Source: Rhynchopus euleeides (lineage: Eukaryota > Euglenozoa > Diplonemea > Diplonemida > Diplonemidae). From it: a DNA stretch of 64,000 bases. Below the pieces are notes generated by a model. It was not told the DNA's origin and did not search any database. It saw only the letters and a list, made by a program, of their open reading frames with translations. Positions 20,829 to 30,838 of this stretch are shown here, in pieces. Every line of letters starts with the position of its first letter. The stretch's first letter is position 1. Both the position numbers and the translations under genes were made by a program. The stretch is taken from positions 124,001 through 188,000 of the forward strand of contig OY723316.1 in NCBI GenBank assembly GCA_963210315.1. Reading direction: 5' to 3'.

Positions 20829-21028
20829 NNNNNNNNNNNNNNNNNNNNNNNNNNNNNNNNNNNNNNNNNNNNNNNNNNNNNNNNNNNNNNNNNNNNNNNN
20901 NNNNNNNNNNNNNNNNNNNNNNNNNNNNNNNNNNNNNNNNNNNNNNNNNNNNNNNNNNNNNNNNNNNNNNNNNNNNNNNNNNNNNNNNNNNNNNNNNNNN
21001 NNNNNNNNNNNNNNNNNNNNNNNNNNNN
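20829..21028. other. Assembly gap (200 N)
   Basis: Exactly 200 N, a conventional placeholder of unknown true length. It hides the right end of the CACTA-like element and the 5' exon(s) of the hAT gene. Confidence 0.99.
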
Positions 21029-21050
21029 GGGCGATGCTCTCCGCAGGGAG

Positions 21051-23219
21051 ATGAAGAAGCACACCGACTGTGTCTGCGTGAAGGTCGGCGACATCAAATC
21101 ACACTACAGGAATTCCAAGCAGCTGACGAGCGTTTACGCAGCGGCTCAGGAGGTCCCCTCCTGCGATATCTGCGAGGTGTTGTGGATGCCCCATGTCCAG
21201 GCAGGCGACCTGGGGGACCACTTCACCGGCAGCAAGCACGTGGGGAAGAAATCAAGGCAGAAGAAGGGGGAAGAGGGGCAGGTCACAATTGTGACTGCAT
21301 TTGAAGCGAGTGAAACCGCTCTGCATGACAAAATCGCGAAAGGGGTGCTCTACACGGGGATCACAGCGGGCGCGATGCAGGGTGTACTCTCCTGCCTCGC
21401 AGGCACACGCATCCCCAAGGACCCCCCGAAGGTTGCTCCGCTGGTGAAGAAGCTGGGCGACGAGCTGACGAAGGACAGCGAGAAGGTCATCACGGCCAAG
21501 CTGAAGGGGGGGAGGTACTGCATGTCGCATGACAACAGTGGGATTGGCGACACGAAGGCGACGGCCATCATCCTCAGCGCTGTAGGATTCGCCGCATCGC
21601 TGATCTTCATACGTCCGGAGGAGCGGAGGGGGAGCCAGACCGGGGTCGAGCTGTCGCAGGACATCAAGCGCGAGCTGACGCGCCTCAGCTTGCCCCCCCC
21701 CTTCCTCATCAGATCCGACAAGGGCGGGTCCAACGCAGCTGCAAGCCGTGAACTCGCCGAAGCATTCGGTGTCCCCTTCGTGTCGTGCGTCCCACACTTG
21801 GTGAACAACTGTGGCGACGTCTGCGAGACCTGGATGCTGGCCAACCTGGAGAAGAAGTTCCCGGGGTGTGCCGCCTTCGAGGTGTCCCGCCTACTCAACA
21901 ACTTGCTGGGCGGGGATGAGAACAAGTATCGGCACAGACGGTGGGTCGAAGTGCAGATGGAGTGTCTCTCCGGAGTTGCTGTGTCATCGCTGGAGACCAT
22001 CCTCGGGGAAGTCGAAGAACTCAGGGAGGACTGCACGCCGCAGGAGGAAGCCGATCTCTTCGAATCGTGCGCCGGGAAGATCCGTGCAGCCCTCCGCCAG
22101 CCGAACGAGGCAGTCTCCACCGCTACCACCCTCAAGGATATCCTTCCAGCAGCGCATGCTGTTCTCGACGCTGCAAAAAAGAACAACACAAAGGAGAAGG
22201 TGCCGGCTGTGAAGTGCCCCCTCCCAGGTGATACTCGGTACTCGTCTCGCATCGAAGTGTACACCCACGTGCGCCAGCGCATGAAGGCGCTGTTCGTGTT
22301 CGTGAGCACCGAGCTCCAACAGGGCAGTACGACACCCAGCATGGGGAAGCTGGGCCAGCTGCTCAAGGATCTGGGGGTCACACGGCTGGAGAAGGAGTTG
22401 CTGGAGATGGAGCGGGCAAATTCGCCGATCATGGAGCTGCTGGCTTCCTACACCACCCCCTCGAAGAAGTCGCACAGCCACTCTGTTTGGGGTGACATGG
22501 AGGGGAAGATTCAGGACCTTGACAACATCGCGTACGCCAAGACGGAAAAAGAGAAAGAATTTCTCGAGCGGGAAAAGAAGTCCCTGGAAGACCTGCTGGA
22601 TGCCAAGTCCCCAGTCGCAGCTGTCCTCTCAGAGGAGCTGAAGGTGCGGTGGTGGGGGAACAAGTCGGAGGGGTCGTACTACTACTGGAAGGCGATGAGA
22701 CACGTGAACCCACGTGCTGTCAAGATCATGGGGAACACTGACAACCTGATGTCCTTCCAGGATATCACTGCCTGGATTCCGGCGTTCCGTGAAGTCGAGG
22801 AGGCGGCGTGGGTAGAGTATGTGGATCACTCCAAGAAGGAGGGCATGAAGGGCGATGTGGACTCCTTCTGGCTGAACTACGGGGAGTGCGCGCTGCGTAC
22901 TCTGTGCCTTGATCTGCTGGCGGTGACTGCATCGACTCTGGGGTGTGACAGCGTGTTTTCTATCGCGCGCCGTGTGCTCCCCCCGTCCCGCATGGCAGCG
23001 CACGCATCAACTCGGGCCCGAATCCTCTTCCATGCCTGCAACCAGGACCTACCCAACCAGTTCGACCGGACCCTGCGGAAGGGCTATCCTGCTGCGACTG
23101 GGCCGAAAGTCGTCGAGTGGGAGGACGACATTCTCCAGCCCACCACCATCCCGAAGAATGTGCTGGCTTCTTTCGAAGAGGCAGTCTCTGCCATCAATGC
23201 ACACGCGTACACCGCGTGA
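21051..23219 (+). CDS. hAT-family transposase (5' end in gap)
   Basis: 722 residues are visible. TCTCCGCAG just before 21046 could be an acceptor, so an upstream exon may be in the gap. A BED-like zinc finger opens the protein (CDICEVLW...HFTGSKH). Catalytic-core landmarks are SHDNSGIGDTKA (first Asp), RSDKGGSNAAASRELA (second Asp) and CVPHLVNNCG (the hAT C-x-x-H). The C-terminal dimerisation domain is clear: LLAVTASTLGCDSVFSIARR followed by LPPSRMAAHAS and ILFHACN. The frame is uninterrupted, so it may be functional. A 34-bp inverted-repeat end lies 500 bases downstream (23687-23720). Confidence 0.8.
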   Translation: MKKHTDCVCVKVGDIKSHYRNSKQLTSVYAAAQEVPSCDICEVLWMPHVQAGDLGDHFTGSKHVGKKSRQKKGEEGQVTIVTAFEASETALHDKIAKGVLYTGITAGAMQGVLSCLAGTRIPKDPPKVAPLVKKLGDELTKDSEKVITAKLKGGRYCMSHDNSGIGDTKATAIILSAVGFAASLIFIRPEERRGSQTGVELSQDIKRELTRLSLPPPFLIRSDKGGSNAAASRELAEAFGVPFVSCVPHLVNNCGDVCETWMLANLEKKFPGCAAFEVSRLLNNLLGGDENKYRHRRWVEVQMECLSGVAVSSLETILGEVEELREDCTPQEEADLFESCAGKIRAALRQPNEAVSTATTLKDILPAAHAVLDAAKKNNTKEKVPAVKCPLPGDTRYSSRIEVYTHVRQRMKALFVFVSTELQQGSTTPSMGKLGQLLKDLGVTRLEKELLEMERANSPIMELLASYTTPSKKSHSHSVWGDMEGKIQDLDNIAYAKTEKEKEFLEREKKSLEDLLDAKSPVAAVLSEELKVRWWGNKSEGSYYYWKAMRHVNPRAVKIMGNTDNLMSFQDITAWIPAFREVEEAAWVEYVDHSKKEGMKGDVDSFWLNYGECALRTLCLDLLAVTASTLGCDSVFSIARRVLPPSRMAAHASTRARILFHACNQDLPNQFDRTLRKGYPAATGPKVVEWEDDILQPTTIPKNVLASFEEAVSAINAHAYTA

Positions 23220-23686
23220 GATGATCCGCTGAGCGGCAAAACTCCAACCTGTATTCTGCTGCCGCTCTGTGACTCAAGCGTACTTTTGCAGTGTGGCATT
23301 TCTCTCACACTATGTTGCCACTTGCTGCCACGCAAATAAGAGTCCTCGTGGGGGATGTGAGTGTTGGAGTCAACTGAGTGTGTGGTGGGGGGGGGGGGGG
23401 GCACGAACGTGCGTGTGGTGGGGGCGCGGGGGGCGGGTGTGTGCAGGAACCTGCTGGGTTCACCCGCTGTCAACGTAATATTGCTGAAGATCGAACTAAG
23501 GTCTTAACCTCTGAGTGTAAGACCTTAAAGAGGTTACACTAAGAGGTTTAAGACCTTAATTAAGGGGATTCAGATGTTGGGCTTTTTTGGGCCGTTTATG
23601 GACTAAGGTCTTAATCTAAGAGGAGGAGGAGGTAGATTTGGCGAAAAAAATTCCTCTCTTATTAAGATCTGAATACATCCATGTAA
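23220..23686. other. 3' flank of the hAT gene with AAGGTCTTA repeats
   Basis: No gene. Four to five TAAGGTCTTA/TAAGACCTTA words at 23497-23615 form palindromes, probably subterminal repeats of the hAT element. A G run lies at 23386-23400. Confidence 0.5.
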
Positions 23687-23751
23687 GTTATACATGTAAA
23701 ATTTACAAGATCCCACCGTGTTGTGAGGGTGGGGGGGGGGGGGGGGGGGTA

Positions 23752-24888
23752 GGGGGGGTCAAATGGGGGTGACAAACACGATTTTTCAAAAAACCGGCGC
23801 AGAGGCCCCAAAGCCCCCGTAAACCCTCCAAACCCCCCCAGATCGGTCCGGAAACCCATCGAACCCCACTTTTCCACCATTCCGGGCACCTCAGGTGCCC
23901 GAATTGGGGTACCTAAATTTTGTGCCACCGTTTGGTACCGTACAGTGCCACTGTGTGGGAGGTTGGAAAAGAAAATGCCCCAACACACCACATCTGAGGG
24001 TTGCAATGCATGTTGCTTGCCAACCACGTCATCCGGTGGGTGTCAGGCGCTATGTAGGTGGCATTAGCCAGGTCTTCGATGTGTTCTGGCTTGTATATAT
24101 ACCTCCCTGCCACCATGCACCGGGAGGCTGCCTGTAGGTACGGAACAGTCCAGATGGTCGTGTGATTCCTGTGCAGCAGTGCTCCACAACCGGGATGTGT
24201 TGACAACGACTGTTGCAACACGAGCTGTACATTCCGGGAACACATGAAGTGCGCTGTCGTGGTACCCATTGTGCCAGAATTGGTAGTTGCTGCGGTCTAC
24301 TTTGCCTGGCCCAAGAGCACTGGTACTGAACGGTGCAATATGCGTGGCGAGGTGAATACAACGGAAGCGCGCAAAGTCAATACAGCTCTCGGATGGCGGG
24401 TGGTGGTGCCACTAGTGTGTGACGTTCACTCGAGGATACAACGCATCACAATGAATCAGCAACCGTGGACCGAGTACAATACGCTCTCTGTGGCTGGTGT
24501 GGGGGACAAAGGCAGTGCCTGTGCCGCAGGCAGGGAGGTATATATACAAGCCAGAACACATCGAAGACCTGGCTAATGCCACCTACATAGCGCCTGACAC
24601 CCACCGGATGACGTGGTTGGCAAGCAACATGCATTGCAACCCTCAGATGTGGTGTGTTGGGGCATTTTCTTTTCCAACCTCCCACACAGTGGCACTGTAC
24701 GGTACCAAACGGTGGCACAAAATTTAGGTACCCCAATTCGGGCACCTGAGGTGCCCGGAATGGTGGAAAAGTGGGGTTCGATGGGTTTCCGGACCGATCT
24801 GGGGGGGTTTGGAGGGTTTACGGGGGCTTTGGGGCCTCTGCGCCGGTTTTTTGAAAAATCGTGTTTGTCACCCCCATTTGACCCCCCC
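23752..24888. mobile_element. 1.14-kb foldback element with 360-bp inverted repeats
   Basis: The left arm (23752-24111) and right arm (24529-24888) are inverted copies with no mismatch noticed; ends are GGGGGGGTCAAATG and CATTTGACCCCCCC. TA lies on each side and G runs flank both TAs. The 417-base centre encodes nothing recognisable. The arms contain TATATATA and GGTACC words. A TA duplication again points to a Tc1/mariner-like mechanism. Matching arms suggest a young insertion or ongoing arm conversion. Confidence 0.8.
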
Positions 24889-24890
24889 TA

Positions 24891-25234
24891 GGGGGGGGGG
24901 GGGGTGCTGTCTGCCGAGAGAGCGCTGCGGCAATCATTTGGCCCTCACCTCATCTCAGATGTACCCCGCACGACCTCCAAACAGAGGTCGTGCTGTGATG
25001 TGTTGTGCGGCAAGAAATCAACACGGCACAATCACCTAGGACATTAGTTGGGTTTGTACCGAACGAGGTCCGACTCCGGACCGTCGGACACAGGTCCGAG
25101 CTAGCCTGTCGAGCAGGCTATCCAGCGTCCGGCATGCGTGTGTGGGGGTGGGGAAGGGGAAAGACACACGGGACGCGCAATAACCTAGGGCAGCAAGCAT
25201 ACAATGCAGGGGAGCAGGCTCCGGGACATAGCAC
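24891..25234. other. Intergenic
   Basis: No gene. Several small palindromes occur: CACGACCTC...GAGGTCGTG near 24970, and GGTCCGA-type words near 25068-25100. Confidence 0.4.
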
Positions 25235-26404
25235 TCAGAGTGAAACGGAAGACACAGCACACACCGTGACGGTGCTGTCGTGCGTTGGTGTGAAGACCCA
25301 CCTCCCGCAGGGGCTGAGTGCAACACCATACACACCGTGTGACTGCACCTTCCCCAGACACTCGCCTGTGCTGAGGCGGTACAGTGTGATGGTGCGGTAG
25401 TGCTTGACTGCAACAACATCACCTGGCTGTGACACAGAAAAGGAGGGGCGATAGTAGTCGTGTTGCACAGTACGCAGGCAGCTGAGGGAGGTTGTGCACC
25501 ACACCTTGAGTGACTTGTCCTCAGAGGACGACACCAGTTGCTGCTCGTCTTGAGTCAGGGCGAGGCCAATAACCATACCAGTGTGCTCATCCAGGGTGTG
25601 TGTGTGTGAGAGGGTGCTGATGTCCCACACACGAATAGTCTTGTCACGTGACCCACTGAAGACCCTCGTGCCCGACACAGCAATGCTGACAACGGCCTTG
25701 CTGTGACCCTCCAGCACTGTGGCGCTCGGTGTGCCCTTCAAGTCCCACACACGCAGTTTACCATTGTCGTCAGGACTGATGTCTCCGGACACCAGACGTC
25801 CGCAGTATGTCCACGCTGTGATCCATACAGGAGTGCTGTTGTGGTCCAGCATGAACACCTTCTCCCAGGTTGATGTCAGCCACACGCAGATGCTGCCCCT
25901 ATCAGAGCACGTTGCCAACCACGTCCCACAGACAGAGAACGCAGCGTGACGAACAGCCTCGCTATAGAAACGCTGCGGGTTGCCGTCTGTTAAGTCCGCC
26001 ACCACAGCAGCGGTGATGGTGTCAAACACAGTGATATGCCCGTTGTTGTAACCCACTGCACAGAGCGTCCCACACCTCGACAGTGCGATGCACTTGATCT
26101 CGTTGCCATGCATCGATGAGTGAGGTGAGTAGACTGCAGGCACCTTGATGTTGGGCCAGCGTGGGACGAGCTGGACAGCACCCCCGTCCTCCAGACCCGT
26201 GTCGGCAACACGCTGTGCATCGTCCAGCTCCTCCTCACACCCTTCGATGCGTGCCGCCACGCATGCAGCCTCACGGGCTGCGTTGGTAGAACCCGGGAAA
26301 ATCTCCTCCAGCGCATCCGCCTTCAGCCCGACCACAGTCCCCCCTTCCGGAACACCGACGACACAGCTTCCCCCGGTCCTGGTGTGACGCACAGTCACAT
26401 CCAT
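25235..26404 (-). CDS. WD40-repeat protein, paralogue 2
   Basis: 389 residues from the ATG at 26404 (MDVTVRHTRTGG); the frame is open to 26452 but the extra part is repeat-like DNA. The N-terminal region and blades are as in paralogue 1, with endings SICVWLTS, KLRVWDL, TIRVWDIS and LKVWCTT, closing with a final GRWVFTPTHDSTVTVCAV strand. All but the last 44 codons lie in a 2,405-bp block repeated at 32080-34484. Its function as a binding platform is inferred from the fold only. Confidence 0.8.
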   Translation of the reverse strand: MDVTVRHTRTGGSCVVGVPEGGTVVGLKADALEEIFPGSTNAAREAACVAARIEGCEEELDDAQRVADTGLEDGGAVQLVPRWPNIKVPAVYSPHSSMHGNEIKCIALSRCGTLCAVGYNNGHITVFDTITAAVVADLTDGNPQRFYSEAVRHAAFSVCGTWLATCSDRGSICVWLTSTWEKVFMLDHNSTPVWITAWTYCGRLVSGDISPDDNGKLRVWDLKGTPSATVLEGHSKAVVSIAVSGTRVFSGSRDKTIRVWDISTLSHTHTLDEHTGMVIGLALTQDEQQLVSSSEDKSLKVWCTTSLSCLRTVQHDYYRPSFSVSQPGDVVAVKHYRTITLYRLSTGECLGKVQSHGVYGVALSPCGRWVFTPTHDSTVTVCAVSSVSL

Positions 26405-27408
26405 GTTTTTGCACCCCAGAATATGCCTGGGGTTTGATTGTCCCTTGTACACCCCCAGGATGTGCCTGGGGTGGGGGTGGCATGGGGGTGCCTGAGTGGC
26501 TGAAAGATTACAAACGCATCCATTCTGACGACGCGTGTGCTTGTATCGAACTCACAGCTTTGTGAGTGCCTGCAAACGGGAAAACTGTGCATCGGAAGAC
26601 CGGCATAGAGTCAACGTCTCAGACGGATGGGACTGCATCCACATACCAAATATGTGGCAGTGGGGGCTTTTGGGAGTCTCTTGCAGGTGTGTGAGCGACT
26701 GGGAGGAGAACAGAGCTCAACACAGGGAAGGGAGCTGGGCCGTCGCTTCATGCATGTGCCGAGAAGGGGGGAGGGTGGTCCTCTGCTAAAAATACAGCTG
26801 GGGGAGTCGTACTGCACGATGCGGGTCTGCTCGTCCAACACAGCAAACGGGGGGGTCGTGAAAAGAAGGCACGGAACGACTCACAACAACCCGAAAATGA
26901 AAGAGGTCTGCCTGTTCTGGGTGCGGGGTGGGCGCTGGTCAACCCAATCGCTGGAAAACCGCCCCAGGCCCGAGCAAAAAATTCAAAGGAAGGTGAATTT
27001 TTTTTTAAAAAGATAGGCACCGAAGCAGGCCTGTGCCTAAGTCGGATGTAGATGTAAGGGTCGGCCTCAGGGAAAAAAAAGTTCCCACTTTTTTCTTCCC
27101 ATATTTTTGGTAGGGGTTTTTTGGGGGTTTTTAGGATTCTTTTTGGGGGGGAGATATGCCTGGCCTTTTTTGGGCACGCTCCGCACCCCCGCTGACGCGG
27201 GTGCTGTGCTGAGTGCCGTCCTGCAGCTGCTCGCGACCACGGTGCCCGTGGCCGCGGGTGGCTGTTTGGGCACTTCCAAGTTATTGTACAGCCTCCGTGA
27301 ATAATCGGAGGCTGTGCAAGAACTCGGAAGTGACGACGAAGACGAGGCCACGGGCGACCTCCCACGGGATGGCATCGACCAGAGGCTTGCTCTCGAGCTC
27401 AAACCAAC
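26405..27408. other. Upstream region of WD40 paralogue 2
   Basis: No gene is recognised. Near 26410-26480 two copies of ATGCCTGGGGT/GTGCCTGGGGT sit just upstream of the WD40 start. GCCTCCGTGAATAATCGGAGGC at 27292-27313 forms a hairpin. A short frame after it (GSDDEDEATGDLPRDGID) looks protein-like but has no partner. Confidence 0.4.
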
Positions 27409-27629
27409 AGATGTTCACTACCGTGGCCTCCGGCGGCTGGGGGGCTCCGCCCCCCAGACCCCCCTGTGGCGTGTCTTTGCGCGACAATTAATCGTCCCCC
27501 CATGCGACATGTGCTATCTGTCAGTTGTGTTGTACTTGAGCGTATGCGACTATGGAGCCAGGCCAACGGACGTTCGCTACCGTGGCCTCCGGCGGCTGGG
27601 GGGCTCCGCCCCCCAGACCCCCCTGTGGC
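27409..27629 (-). repeat. Dispersed paired-hairpin repeat, copy 3
   Basis: Two hairpin boxes (27409-27470 and 27567-27629), both on the minus strand, 158 bases apart. The spacer differs from those of copies 1, 2 and 5, so only the boxes are conserved. Confidence 0.75.
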
Positions 27630-28065
27630 TTGTGCCTGGTCTTGGAGCCAATTCCTTGCGCGTACGGGGCTGTGGCATATCGGTTCCAGCACCCTCGCGG
27701 GAGGCTCCCATATCAGGCGAGATCCTGTAAAACAAAACGCAAAAAAAGGAGACCCCCAGCCCAGCTGTGAATCGCCAGCGTTCCCCATCGGTTCCTGTGT
27801 GAGGGAGGCTAAGTGCTGAGGGAGGCTAAGTGTACGCAGCAACACATTCCGGGCAAGCCTTGCCCTCTTGGCACTTAGCCTTCCTACAAGTGTGGTGGAG
27901 AGGGGAGTGGGGAGTGGGCAGCACGATCTTCTGTTACCATTACTGTTCGTAGCGCAGGGGTACGCTGAGCGCGCGGCTGAAGTCACCAAAGACGCAGGTC
28001 GCCGCAGGACGCAGCGGAAGAGCCGCGCGATCAGCGCCGAACGACACCCCTTCGCTACCCCTGCG

Positions 28066-29709
28066 CTACCTCCGGCTCGGCTTGTCTGCGGGGTTATCCC
28101 GTGATTTGATGTAGGCCCATTGCACCGCTGTGAAATATGATGACGTCAGCCCCAGGATCCGCATCACCTCTCTGTTCAGTGCCCGAGCCGGAGAATACCC
28201 GCGCTGCAGCGCCCCGATCACCGCGGTGTTGTCAAGGTACCACTTCACGTTGGCACCCCAGGCGTTCTCCCCGACACACTCCTCCATGCCGTAGACCACA
28301 GCACGTGCCTCAAGCACCGCGATCCGCGTCGACCGCTGCTCCTCCGGCAGTTCGTCAGCCTCTTCCCAGGTCCAGCGTCGCCCAAACGATCGAAGAGCGC
28401 CGCCTGCTGACACCACAACACCGCACCCCGTCACCGAAGCATCCGACCAGATCTCTACCCCCCGGCCTCGGCTCATCTCGGTGAACTCCTTGTACATCCT
28501 CGGTTGGAGCGCAGCGTCGATCCAACGCACCGCCGCCTCAGTCGTTTGCGCGGAGAGCTGTACTTCTTCGTCCGGGTGTGCACCACGGTTCAATGCGTTG
28601 CTGTTGCGGCGCAGGGCGATGATGGCGTCGATAAACCTGCCCAGAGGCTGCACCACCAGGGGCGAGGCCCACACCAGACGACCACCCAAGGATTCCAAGT
28701 CGCACCGCCTAACCCTCGGCTTCGTCTCGCCCTGAGCCATCAGGTCCGCCCGCGCCGCCCTCAGCTTCCTCGCCACCTTGGGCCCAACGCCCACCTCTCG
28801 ACGGCAGTGGAAGCCGAACCCGAGGAAGACGTACTCCGTGTCACCGTCGCTCGCCTCAGATATCGTCGCGCCGGCGCGTCTCGCTGCCACGTCAAACGCC
28901 GCCGTTGCCTCCCGAACACGCTCCCAGGTGCCCGCGTACCGCACGTTGTCGACATACACGTCAACGCACAGTTCCGGAGTGGATGTGGATGGGGAGGGAG
29001 AGAATACCGCCGTGGGGGGGGTTGAGAGATAGCAGTGGGAAAGTGCATACATGATCAGGTGCATCAACTCTGGGGACCACGACGCCCCCATTGGCAAACG
29101 GGTCAGGCAGTATGCCTCCCCCTTGTCATCACGGTATGTGAAGTATTTCTGAGACTCTTCGGGAATGGGGATCTGAAAAAAGGAAGCCGCTAGGTCTCTT
29201 TGGGAGGCGCACTCGCATTCCACCCTGGACAACACTGTTGGGGAGGTGGGGAAAACAACTTGGCAGCGGTATCCATAAGCTGCCGCGAGGGAGTTGTGGT
29301 CTTTGGTCCACATGATGGGCCTCAGTCGGCCCCCGTGTGGGCCATACCCCTGCTTTTCTTCGAAGACAACGAAAGGGGAAATAGCCAGAACAGGGTTTCT
29401 CTTGCCAAAATCAAAGTCCGGGGCTCTCCGCACCAGCCCTGCCTCTTCCAGCTGCACCGAAAAACGAGAAGAAAAGGCCTGGCTCTTGGGTTTCACAGTT
29501 GCCGGGGTCCAGCTCTGCTCTGAGACCTCCCGCGCCATGGCCTGGGGGTTGGCTGTCATGTCCAGCAGTGTGCTGATCCTTTCACGCACTGGCCCCTTGG
29601 CCATCCGAAGTACCTCAGGAATAGAAATAATAGGGACTTTTTTGCAATGCAACGGGGCTTTTAGTTGCTCTTGGGTTGGAAGGGAACCCCTGGACACCCG
29701 TTTTCCCAT
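28066..29709 (-). CDS. Reverse transcriptase/RNase H of YR element 1
   Basis: About 547 residues from the ATG at 29709, 42 bases after the recombinase stop. RT landmarks are RDLAASFFQIPIP (box A) and VYVDNVRYAG (box C), then a DIRS-type connection with LESLGGRLVWAS. RNase H landmarks are IWSDASVTGCGVV, LEARAVVYG, WYLDNTAVIGAL and SRDNPADKPSR. Protein order and sequence match the RT of element 2 at 53189-54898, so the two belong to one lineage. Confidence 0.85.
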   Translation of the reverse strand: MGKRVSRGSLPTQEQLKAPLHCKKVPIISIPEVLRMAKGPVRERISTLLDMTANPQAMAREVSEQSWTPATVKPKSQAFSSRFSVQLEEAGLVRRAPDFDFGKRNPVLAISPFVVFEEKQGYGPHGGRLRPIMWTKDHNSLAAAYGYRCQVVFPTSPTVLSRVECECASQRDLAASFFQIPIPEESQKYFTYRDDKGEAYCLTRLPMGASWSPELMHLIMYALSHCYLSTPPTAVFSPSPSTSTPELCVDVYVDNVRYAGTWERVREATAAFDVAARRAGATISEASDGDTEYVFLGFGFHCRREVGVGPKVARKLRAARADLMAQGETKPRVRRCDLESLGGRLVWASPLVVQPLGRFIDAIIALRRNSNALNRGAHPDEEVQLSAQTTEAAVRWIDAALQPRMYKEFTEMSRGRGVEIWSDASVTGCGVVVSAGGALRSFGRRWTWEEADELPEEQRSTRIAVLEARAVVYGMEECVGENAWGANVKWYLDNTAVIGALQRGYSPARALNREVMRILGLTSSYFTAVQWAYIKSRDNPADKPSRR

Positions 29710-29750
29710 GCCGGAGTGGCTACTATGCTCGGGGGGGGCACCAAGTTCCG

Positions 29751-30815
29751 TTAAAGACGGGCACAACACTCTGGGGAGAGGGCCAGGGCCACCTCCTCGT
29801 TCACGTTCGCGAGGTATCTCATGGTGGTGGGGGGAAGAATGGGGTTCGCGGTTTTGTGCCTGGCAATCCTGGGGATGTCCTGGGGGGGGAGGATACCGTT
29901 GGCTGCCAGTGTGGCTAGAAATTGCAGGGCCCCCCGTCGGGGTGAATGAAGCGTCCACTCTTGGCAGTTGGGGCATTGGCGGAGAAGGCGCAGAAATTGG
30001 GAGTGGGGGACACCGAACAGAAGGGATTCCAAGGGGCATGTCTGTCTTTTCTCCACCACGAACGCAATCAGACGCTCCAAACCCGCCCCCGCTGCAACTG
30101 CGAACCTGCGATCCACAAATGGGGTCGTCTTGATTGCCTTTGACCTGTAAAAATCCACCACGAGTCGTGTTCCACATGCTGTGGGTTTCACATCCTTTAC
30201 CGTGAGATCTGCCGCATCGCGGTAGCGGCAGGCTGTCTTCCACAGAAACAACAACAGGTTCGCCTCCACCTCGTGCCCCCTTGTGAACAGAACAAACACC
30301 GCCTGGGTCACTTCGGCCTTTTTTGCGGGGACAGCTTGCTTCGGGGGGGAAAAGGGGGTCGCACGAGCCAGTGCGTTGGCATAGCCCTGAAGGGGGAGCG
30401 GGGACCAATTCCCCTGCTGCAGACCGACTGCGTTTATTGCCGATGCATAATTTTTGACTGTGCTTGTTGTCAAGTGGGTCATTCCCGCCAGAAACAGAAC
30501 TGCTGCATCTTCCGAGGGGGGTAGGGAGAGGTCTGCTGTCACACACCAACTTTCCAGTCTTTTCCATAGCCCACCCCTGGTGGAGATTGTGCGTTCCGCC
30601 AGGCTCTCTTTCATGACTTCTTCCAGCCGTTCCTTTGCTTCCCACAGAGTGTGGTCGTCCCTGGCCCGGGTCCTTGCCGGCGCAGCTTGCGTGTACACCT
30701 CCGACAGAGTGTTCTGGACGATGTTCTGGGGGGCGGGAGGGGGGGTAGGGGGTTGGGGGGGCCTTTCCTGTCCCAGTTTTTGGCAGAGTGCCGTGATTTG
30801 GCCGAGTGCCTGCAT
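29751..30815 (-). CDS. Tyrosine recombinase of YR element 1
   Basis: 354 residues. Integrase-like landmarks are WKTACRYRD (Arg near 197), LHSPRRGAL (His 290 and Arg), ARHKT (His 320) and MRYL (Tyr 334), in the spacing of tyrosine recombinases. The N-terminal half (STRGGLWKRLESWC and STVKNYASAINAVG) resembles the core-binding domain. It would integrate a circular DNA copy. It lies between Gag and RT, unlike in DIRS and Ngaro, where I recall it last. Confidence 0.8.
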   Translation of the reverse strand: MQALGQITALCQKLGQERPPQPPTPPPAPQNIVQNTLSEVYTQAAPARTRARDDHTLWEAKERLEEVMKESLAERTISTRGGLWKRLESWCVTADLSLPPSEDAAVLFLAGMTHLTTSTVKNYASAINAVGLQQGNWSPLPLQGYANALARATPFSPPKQAVPAKKAEVTQAVFVLFTRGHEVEANLLLFLWKTACRYRDAADLTVKDVKPTACGTRLVVDFYRSKAIKTTPFVDRRFAVAAGAGLERLIAFVVEKRQTCPLESLLFGVPHSQFLRLLRQCPNCQEWTLHSPRRGALQFLATLAANGILPPQDIPRIARHKTANPILPPTTMRYLANVNEEVALALSPECCARL

Positions 30816-30838
30816 GATGTCCTGGCCGAGTGCCGGTG

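Larger units (their letters stand above)
15267..23720. mobile_element. Composite region bounded by a perfect 34-bp inverted repeat
   Basis: Bases 15267-15300 (CACGGTGGGATCTTG, then TAAATTTTACATGTATAAC) are the exact reverse complement of 23687-23720. The 8.45-kb interior holds ACATGTA-rich arrays that repeat words of the inverted repeat itself, three nested smaller elements, and a hAT transposase gene near the right end. The simplest reading is a hAT element whose left subterminal part has taken several insertions. Flanking 8-mers (GGGCTTTA and TTGTGAGG) do not match, so a target duplication is not shown. An alternative is two separate elements sharing ends. Confidence 0.5.
25368..27772 (+). 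repeat. 2,405-bp direct repeat, left copy
   Basis: This copy matches 32080-34484 at a constant offset of 6,712 bases; no mismatch was noticed. It contains most of WD40 paralogue 2, its upstream region and one paired-hairpin repeat. The left boundary lies inside the WD40 gene, which continues intact to 25235, so the left copy is the complete one at that end. Confidence 0.9.
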
